In this document: positions 61,901 through 64,000 of the stretch, in pieces | How positions within the stretch are numbered: the first letter of the stretch is position 1 | How the letters are laid out: every line of letters begins with the position of its first letter | Assembly: GCA_036873755.1 (NCBI GenBank) | Contig: JAVTVY010018788.1 | Location: 1 to 64,000 of the forward strand | Reading direction: 5' to 3' | DNA: 64,000 bases | Source: Hanleya hanleyi | Lineage: Eukaryota; Mollusca; Polyplacophora; Lepidopleurida; Hanleyidae | Program-made: the position numbers and the translations under genes | The notes under the pieces: generated by a model | Database searches by the model: none | What the model saw: the letters and a program-made list of their open reading frames with translations, nothing else | Told to the model about the DNA's origin: nothing

Positions 61901-63126
61901 GGTTGAATTCTGCATTAAAATCATTCGACAAACAAACCGATTCGTTATCTTACTTCGTTGCCTTAGCTTGCTTATTACCCGATAGAATGGTATCGAGTTC
62001 TCCTTTAAAAAGATTTTTCGAAGTTTAATACACAAGTGAAAATTGTCATCGCGAATATTATATTCCGAGAGGCTTCGGTCCTATTCGATTGAAATATTGG
62101 ATATCCATGAGAGCTATTTTCTCAAGTATAACGCTGAGGCCATATCTCGTCTCGTTTCCATTATGCATATATTTTCTTCTGGACTAACAGTTCAGTTTGG
62201 CCTAGGCCATTGTTGAATCTCTATTATTATACCATACGTCATCTGAAAAATAAGGTATACGAATCCAAGAGATAATGTTTTCTTTCGATGTTCAACCTCA
62301 GTCTCTTAGAAAGTAGAAGGTAACAGAAAGGTCGCTCTCTGATCGTGCAAGGTCTATATTCCAGGATATGTAATGTTAAACACAACGCACCCCCGGTGTC
62401 GTGCCTATCAACGTAATGTACCTGACATAATGAAAAGACCCGGTAAGATACATGTACTATAAGCATATTTAAATTCGGCAAGAATGTGCAGGATGTACTT
62501 ACCAGCGTCAAGGGCAATGGCTGGACCATACAGAACAATTCCCATATATATGCACTGGAAGAAAGATAAGCATATTCTATAGTTGCCAAATACATTAGAT
62601 CAAATGCATTATTCCAAATATATTAGCTATTGGCACGCACGGGGACATTTGTATTAGGGAGGATATCTTCATCAGCGAGTGCTATCGGTGCGCATGCAAC
62701 AAGTTTAATCAGGATAATGTCAACAGTCGGTTGTTTTGCAAAAAATATATTGATCAAGTAAAAATGGCAAGCTCTACGGTTAGGTTGTTTGTTCCAACTA
62801 AATGTACTTTAGTGTGCACTCTAAATTATTTTCGTTTAATGTGTGCCATAAACGTCAAGTAATAATTCAAACTCGTTGCTCCTGTTATCTCTGAATAGCC
62901 CATTCTCTCAGCATATCTAAACTATCAGATACTATTTTCTGTGGGGTTAACATACCATGTTCTCTTTTCAGTAACATAATTTCGCATCGGTTTCTTTATG
63001 AACATAATAGAATGTAACTGAGTGAAGTATTCATTGTACCCGCAGAAGGATACTTACATTTTTCACAATGCCCAAGAGTGAGCCAACCTTTTGGACGACT
63101 CGAGAGTTGTACCGCATCAGTAAATA
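43679..63126 (-). CDS. SLC5-family sodium-coupled monocarboxylate/multivitamin transporter-like gene
   Basis: Thirteen minus-strand exons with AG/GT borders and matching phases assemble into about 460 residues of a sodium/solute symporter. Recognisable stretches are GIVLYGPAIALDAVAHFPVW, GGFKAVIWTDVFQMTIMVFG (signature GG.KAV.WTD.FQ), LPYFVMELFYSLPGFPGIFL, STLSSGLNSLSAITLNDF and the terminal helix. This pattern is closest to the SMCT/SMVT branch (SLC5A5/6/8/12). It imports an organic anion or vitamin with sodium across the plasma membrane; the substrate cannot be read from sequence. Two expected segments were not located: the YG..Q..VQRY region between 54317 and 49792, and the GGP..G.F segment between 47530 and 45990. 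N-terminal exons lie beyond 63126. A DIRS element and other repeats occupy introns. Confidence 0.85.
44111..44226 (-). CDS. SLC5 gene exon (cytoplasmic tail)
   Basis: Encodes GANKPEDVDPKYISHVVRRL then YYGRDDSKPADV. Donor GAG|GTATGA, acceptor CTTAATAG. Matches exon 38333-38466 of the paralog. Confidence 0.85.
44309..44370 (+). repeat. SINE/LINE tail with TATAGCTGAAATATTG
   Basis: GATATAGCTGAAATATTGTT...TTCACTCACGCACTCATT matches the tail of the LINE at 12540-12595 and carries a CACTCAC-type end. It lies in an SLC5 intron. No RNA polymerase III boxes are visible, so it is only a fragment. Confidence 0.5.
45241..45341 (-). CDS. SLC5 gene exon (last TM helix)
   Basis: Encodes TGLAKMYSISYNLYTLIGLV then ITIVVGLAASFITG. 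101 bp, as in the paralog. Borders CCTTTTAG and GTATGTTT. Confidence 0.88.
45788..45990 (-). CDS. SLC5 gene exon (TM helix and glycosylated loop)
   Basis: Encodes GVICGVVSGLTITFWIAMGA then LPPAPTDQCNATDMLNGTSH and DFIIWTDTPYN. 203 bp, equal to the paralog exon. Sequons NAT, NGT and NQT are visible. Confidence 0.88.
45991..47529. other. SLC5 intron(s); an expected exon not located
   Basis: The short transmembrane segment between ...GGPITQ and GVICGV (usually GGP..G.F.LG..FP..N) should be encoded here. I could not find a frame with proper splice sites. It may be present as an exon under 110 bp that I missed. Confidence 0.4.
47530..47600 (-). CDS. SLC5 gene exon (TM helix)
   Basis: Encodes LVFGIISVGISFLIMNIGGP then ITQ. 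Acceptor ATTTACCAG, donor CAG|GTAAATA. 71 bp. It follows exon 48615-48727 in phase 1. Confidence 0.8.
48615..48727 (-). CDS. SLC5 gene exon (STLSS helix)
   Basis: Encodes STLSSGLNSLSAITLNDFIK then PFWPKLKDTRATLVAKVL. The Ser/Thr-rich helix start (S.VSS.INS) is the SLC5 sodium-site helix, and TLNDF.KP is diagnostic of the SMCT/SMVT branch. Acceptor ATTTCCCCAG, donor TTTTAG|GTAAC. Confidence 0.88.
49394..49482 (-). CDS. SLC5 gene exon (LPYFV)
   Basis: Encodes ILPYFVMELFYSLPGFPGIF then LAALFSASL, matching the SLC5 pattern LPYFV......PG.PGLF.AA.FSA.LS. Acceptor TATTTTTAG, donor CTTAG|GTAAGC. Confidence 0.88.
49657..49792 (-). CDS. SLC5 gene exon (TM helix and CDP motif)
   Basis: Encodes a hydrophobic helix (PGFYVLAILATLEGFAAYAY) then SNKRCDPFEEGVISNSNE, matching the Y..CDP...G.I....Q segment of SLC5 proteins. 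Phase 1 in, phase 0 out. Confidence 0.85.
49793..52255. other. SLC5 intron, no other gene recognised
   Basis: Frames seen on both strands (for example 50953-51351) have no motif and no splice-compatible boundaries. The exon encoding the VQRY region should lie between 49793 and 54316 but was not identified. Confidence 0.4.
52535..52632 (-). mobile_element. tRNA-derived SINE head (or tRNA relic)
   Basis: On the minus strand ATATCTCAGTCGGTAGAGTA (A-box-like, D-arm) is followed ~30 nt later by TGGGTTCGACTCCTGTTG (B box GGTTCGANTCC). The acceptor strands do not pair, so this is not an intact tRNA. Its position in an SLC5 intron and the flanking non-tRNA body fit a SINE. Confidence 0.55.
52679..52800 (+). 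repeat. Second B-box-bearing SINE-like fragment
   Basis: CTGTGGGTTCGAATACTGG contains a B-box match GGTTCGAAT in plus orientation, followed by TTTCTCTCTC. No A box was found, so it may be only the rear of a decayed SINE. Confidence 0.3.
52817..53408 (+). mobile_element. PLE-A C-terminus and complete 3' tail
   Basis: Plus-strand copy starting inside the thumb region (CVKCDDFNQRHKTLLQKLIK, then YERSVQDLWRYVS and stop at 53007), followed by the full ~400-bp 3' tail. The tail has the conserved TCTAATTCCGCTTAACCCGG block, the hairpin at 53089-53111, a short ORF (53186-53410) and the terminus CGCTTGTAA. 5' truncated. Very similar to 32620-33190. Confidence 0.88.
53409..54316. other. SLC5 intron with hairpins and a G tract
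   Basis: Contains a perfect 16-bp inverted repeat (AGCCAGTGTATCGATC at 53489-53504, inverse at 53515-53530), a G-rich tract at about 53766-53789, and GTCCAGGTAAA/TTTACCTGGAC inverted near 53850-53892. No coding sequence. Confidence 0.6.
54317..54390 (-). CDS. SLC5 gene exon
   Basis: Encodes SLVDIESIRDFWAYNVAGKR then IRMF. Follows the GG.KAV exon in phase 0 and fits the loop (G...VW......R..FF.F) of SLC5 proteins. Borders TTGTAACAG and GTAAGTAT. Confidence 0.8.
54671..54751 (-). CDS. SLC5 gene exon with GG-KAV-WTD-FQ signature
   Basis: Encodes GGFKAVIWTDVFQMTIMVFG then LVAIFTK, the most diagnostic SLC5 segment. 81 bp, phase 0 both sides; acceptor TTTTTTCGACAG, donor AAG|GTACATT. Confidence 0.92.
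54858..54962 (+). repeat. 21-bp minisatellite, five units
   Basis: AACGGTGCATCACGGGATA(T/A)C repeats five times just upstream of the signature exon in transcript order. The unit is a multiple of three, so a repetitive ORF results on the minus strand (DAPLLSR/DAPLISR). Confidence 0.9.
55181..55364. repeat. DIRS right inverted terminal repeat and outer end
   Basis: CCTGCTTTTGCTATGCCTTA to CCCTCTTTCTC (55225-55364) is the inverse complement of 60908-61048 with very few differences. The outer 44 bp (ATTAAACATTTATAAACAAT and on) are unique to this end. Confidence 0.92.
55433..55525. repeat. DIRS internal complementary region
   Basis: AGCAAAAGCAGGTTTGATTT...TGTTTAAT is the inverse complement of the element's right outer end. 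It continues as ATTTGTGGCCCAAATCTATA and CCTGCTTTTGC, the complement of the left outer end. The region therefore bridges both ends, as needed to make circular DNA intermediates in the DIRS replication model. Confidence 0.92.
55526..56293. other. DIRS 3' non-coding region with an imperfect tandem duplication
   Basis: Two related ~150-bp units share AACTCTCTGTACTTTA, CTGAAAGTG, AGATGACTTGTGAG and CAGC(A/T)G. No coding sequence. Confidence 0.6.
56294..56633 (-). pseudogene. DIRS tyrosine recombinase, C-terminal remnant
   Basis: The frame reads RRLLFLSLQPS, DITKNTIASRLKKTIKWSYQ, then SSHEIRAIATSW (the H-x-x-R box) and STFTNFYLRDM with the nucleophilic Tyr. About 110 residues remain of a domain that usually has 300 or more. 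The first catalytic Arg region is missing because RT-RNase H sequence joins this segment directly. It sits in the +1 frame relative to the RT ORF. It would have integrated the circular DNA intermediate. Confidence 0.85.
56637..58577 (-). CDS. DIRS reverse transcriptase - RNase H - methyltransferase-like ORF
   Basis: The 646-codon frame is open. RT: VFLVPKKDSDQMRMIIDLKR, DWLASIDLQDAYLHIPIHPR (motif A Asp), FGVNIAPWLFTRI, MEVYIDDILLWA (YIDD). RNase H: LYTDASETGWGAHLDGLEVS, INILEMKAVILAV (Glu), IATDNSTVIAHINKMG (Asp), ARHVPGRLNVLADRLSR (Asp). The C-terminal part (IDLFATRNNAQLALFVSPIL...YAYPP) is the region assigned to a DNA adenine-methyltransferase-like domain in DIRS elements. The start ATG overlaps the Gag stop as ATGA. 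All RT and RNase H catalytic acids are present. Confidence 0.9.
   Translation of the reverse strand: MTIRFPFSIIPEIFSLPPFRPVVGGRLQHFWENWQLITDDDWIIKTLKYGFIFNFQSQPRLVSRSRPSLLPVPAGHVQTLLSSVATLIAKGAVRELPHAEDSVGYYSHVFLVPKKDSDQMRMIIDLKRLNKFRLIIPPHFKMTSVSSIRARVHHRDWLASIDLQDAYLHIPIHPRHRRFLRFTINDRRFEWQVLPFGVNIAPWLFTRITSPVMAFLHLRGIHMEVYIDDILLWAADKSLLNAQVRFTLLVLRHLGFIPHPQKSELVPAQIRRYIGAVFNTRQQLVRPPEDRWTKIQVLILRFLSSTYQTRQQWQSLLGLLTSTQGLTHYGRLRVRPLQYHLFPYLQTSSLNPAVPVLTSLHPHLIWWQSRHNVMRGVPFRFPPPDHHLYTDASETGWGAHLDGLEVSGRWSSLDARLHINILEMKAVILAVQHWSWRLMNSSLLIATDNSTVIAHINKMGTTRSFSTFRLVWDLYDWALIHHCHLNARHVPGRLNVLADRLSRLDTVLQTEWQLHLEVFRQICSVWETPLIDLFATRNNAQLALFVSPILDPQAFAIDALSINWDNFLAYAYPPMALIQEVLQKISQHDCVVLLVVPWWPRRQWFPLLTAPPRRLPVWPSLLRQPHGIFHHNPRWLNLHVCRLSRL
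58574..60813 (-). pseudogene. DIRS Gag with an RS-rich domain
   Basis: The N-terminus has a Cys cluster (CFACKGHLC, CYRQATCSECQSWDTLTW) as in DIRS Gag. Residues ~260-400 form an arginine-serine domain with repeats such as RRSHSPVRRSRSPVRRVRTP. One frameshift lies near 59520, and an in-frame TAG occurs at 58916-58918 between SYVSLLQA and RKALLQFVKPD. The C-terminus is basic (RGKFSRRRGASNK) and ends TGA at 58574, overlapping the RT start. Probably a nucleic-acid-binding structural protein; the RS domain is unusual. Confidence 0.85.
60908..61068. repeat. DIRS left inverted terminal repeat and outer end
   Basis: Inverse complement of 55225-55364, plus an outer 20 bp (ATAGATTTGGGCCACAAAT) that is represented in the internal complementary region. 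The element end lies at about 61067. Confidence 0.92.
61069..61720. other. SLC5 intron, no other feature recognised
   Basis: Frames on the plus strand overlap the next SLC5 exon on the opposite strand and have no motif of their own. Confidence 0.4.
61721..61788 (-). CDS. SLC5 gene exon (TM helix)
   Basis: Encodes VAHFPVWASILIVGLSSVIY then TSI, which runs into GGFKAV of the next exon (YT(S/T)(I/L)GG.KAV in SLC5). Acceptor TTTCTACAG, donor ATC|GTGAGTAT. 68 bp. Confidence 0.88.
61789..62502. other. SLC5 intron, no other feature recognised
   Basis: No repeats or frames of note. Confidence 0.4.
62503..62554 (-). CDS. SLC5 gene short exon
   Basis: Encodes CIYMGIVLYGPAIALDA. The pattern (I)Y.G(I/V)VLYAPALAL is specific to SMCT/SMVT-like SLC5 members. 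Only 52 bp; acceptor TTTCTTCCAG, donor GCTG|GTAAGTA. Confidence 0.88.
62555..63057. other. SLC5 intron, no other feature recognised
   Basis: Nothing recognisable between the two exons. Confidence 0.4.
63058..63126 (-). CDS. SLC5 gene exon (YL-RYN)
   Basis: Encodes YLLMRYNSRVVQKVGSLLGI then VKN, matching YL.LRF....R..G...Y(I)...of the SLC5 family. 69 bp, phase 0 both sides. The first exon of this gene visible in the window; N-terminal exons lie beyond. Confidence 0.88.
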
Positions 63127-63410
63127 CTGCCAAAAGAAAGAACCCATATGAAAAAAAGGAAAGAAATATACTGAATACAGGCGAGGTGGTGTTAGCAATT
63201 TGGATTTCTTTCGCATGTCTTGTGAGGTTATGGGCAATATTAATGAATATTCATTCATCCGAAATAACAGTCGTCGATTGATACGACAGACACCGCGGAG
63301 AGAGGTCGTGCTTTTGAAGCCTCCGTTTTCTCAGATATTTCACTGGAGCGTACCGCGGCAGCTTTTTTCAAACTGTAACACGACATTGATTATCTGACCA
63401 GTGATCATTC

Positions 63411-64000
63411 ATGGTGCTGAATTTAGATAAGAAATTAGCACGAAAAGTGAGGAAAAGGGAAAAACAAAGACAGGAAATGGAAGCACGCGAATCCGGGGGT
63501 GGTCAAACCGGTCCGCGACCATTTCAACAAGGTCAAAGCATGCAAAGCGGTCAAGGTATGGACAACGGTACTCACACAGCTGTGTCCCAGTCGCTCGAGC
63601 AGGCCCACCAAATATTACACAACAACCCGTTCCAAAGTTTACCTGTACAGTACGTTACTCCTCCAGGTTTAGTTATACCAGGAGCTGCGAATTTGACGCC
63701 GCCTAGGCAGACCGAATGTTCACAGGTACAATTCAACTCTTTTGTGCAAAGCTCTCTGATGAACATGGCCGAAAAACTAGAAATGATTCACAGGGAAATG
63801 TCGAGCATTTCAAACCGAGTGGGAGGAATCGACCGTGAGCTACAATTGATAAAGGTGAACAGAATGAACTGGAGTCCGGTATGAATTTTTCAAACGGGAA
63901 AATAGATGAAATGATCACAGTTAATAATGAAATTACTGGAGATATCAAAGAGAATTCTGCGGAGTTACGTTTCATGAGAGAAGAGAATGCTCGGTTACGT
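63411..64000 (+). CDS. LINE ORF1-like protein, start at ATG, runs off the window
   Basis: The frame from ATG 63411 begins with a basic region (KKLARKVRKREKQRQEME), then a Gln/Gly/Pro-rich linker and a coiled-coil part (LMNMAEKLEMIHREMSSISN, GGIDRELQLIKVNR). It stops at 63884. A second frame continues the coil (GKIDEMITVNNEITGDIKEN, ELRFMREENARLR) to the window edge, so there is probably a single-base shift near 63870. Resembles ORF1 of LINEs; orientation is opposite to the SLC5 gene. Confidence 0.5.

Noticed and set aside
1..64000. CRISPR arrays, bacterial operons, prophage or plasmid features
   Set aside because: The window has spliced exons and eukaryotic retroelements. The tandem repeats lack the short repeat and unique spacer pattern of CRISPR.

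Overview
This is a gene-poor, transposon-rich stretch of an animal nuclear genome. The protein-coding parts that look like host genes are short, AG/GT-bounded exons with consistent phase, and most of the rest is layered transposable elements. The repeat content suggests a lophotrochozoan, most likely a mollusc and perhaps a gastropod: Penelope-like elements of two types, a DIRS element, a copia element, I/Nimb-like LINEs, and a LINE/SINE tail containing ATATAGCTGAAATATTG. The taxonomic call is an inference from repeat families and not a marker-gene identification.

Layout. 0-5 kb: no recognisable gene; repeat fragments. 5.2-8.7 kb: a decayed Ty1/copia element (LTR, iMet-type primer site, gag, protease, integrase, RT fragment) split by a Penelope-like tail. 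9-13.5 kb: a foldback MITE, a Penelope-like RT fragment, and a P-element/THAP9-like transposase relic into which a LINE 3' end has inserted with a 10-bp target-site duplication. 13.8-15.5 kb: a frame-broken uncharacterised ORF. 16-27.3 kb: three canonical Penelope elements (RT + GIY-YIG), two of them head-to-head, carrying several nested insertions (two copies of a ~350-bp element, a 1.1-kb TIR element with a 12-bp duplication, a 3.55-kb LINE with a 5-bp duplication) and hammerhead-like motifs at their 3' ends. 28-32 kb: PIF1 helicase relic, degenerate ATTCATGATCATG repeats, a TIR element with ~155-bp tandem units, a LINE ORF1 fragment. 32.6-35 kb: the longest copy of the second Penelope-like family ('PLE-A', no C-terminal nuclease).

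37-63 kb holds two convergent SLC5-family (sodium/solute symporter, SMCT/SMVT-like) loci. The plus-strand locus shows only its last four exons (37378-40834), with a ~1.4-kb higher-order minisatellite in its last intron. The minus-strand locus shows 13 exons from 63126 down to 43679. A 5.9-kb DIRS retroelement, with inverted terminal repeats and internal complementary region intact, sits in one of its introns in the same orientation. The window ends inside a LINE ORF1-like reading frame.

The most unusual observation is a short RNA hairpin shared by unrelated copies and subfamilies of PLE-type tails (near 1769, 7614, 16794, 20312, 32916, 42842 and 53089). The 9-nt loop is nearly constant, while the 7-bp stem differs between subfamilies by compensatory changes and sits beside a conserved block containing CCGCTTA. 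It looks like a selected RNA structure in the 3' part of these retroelements.
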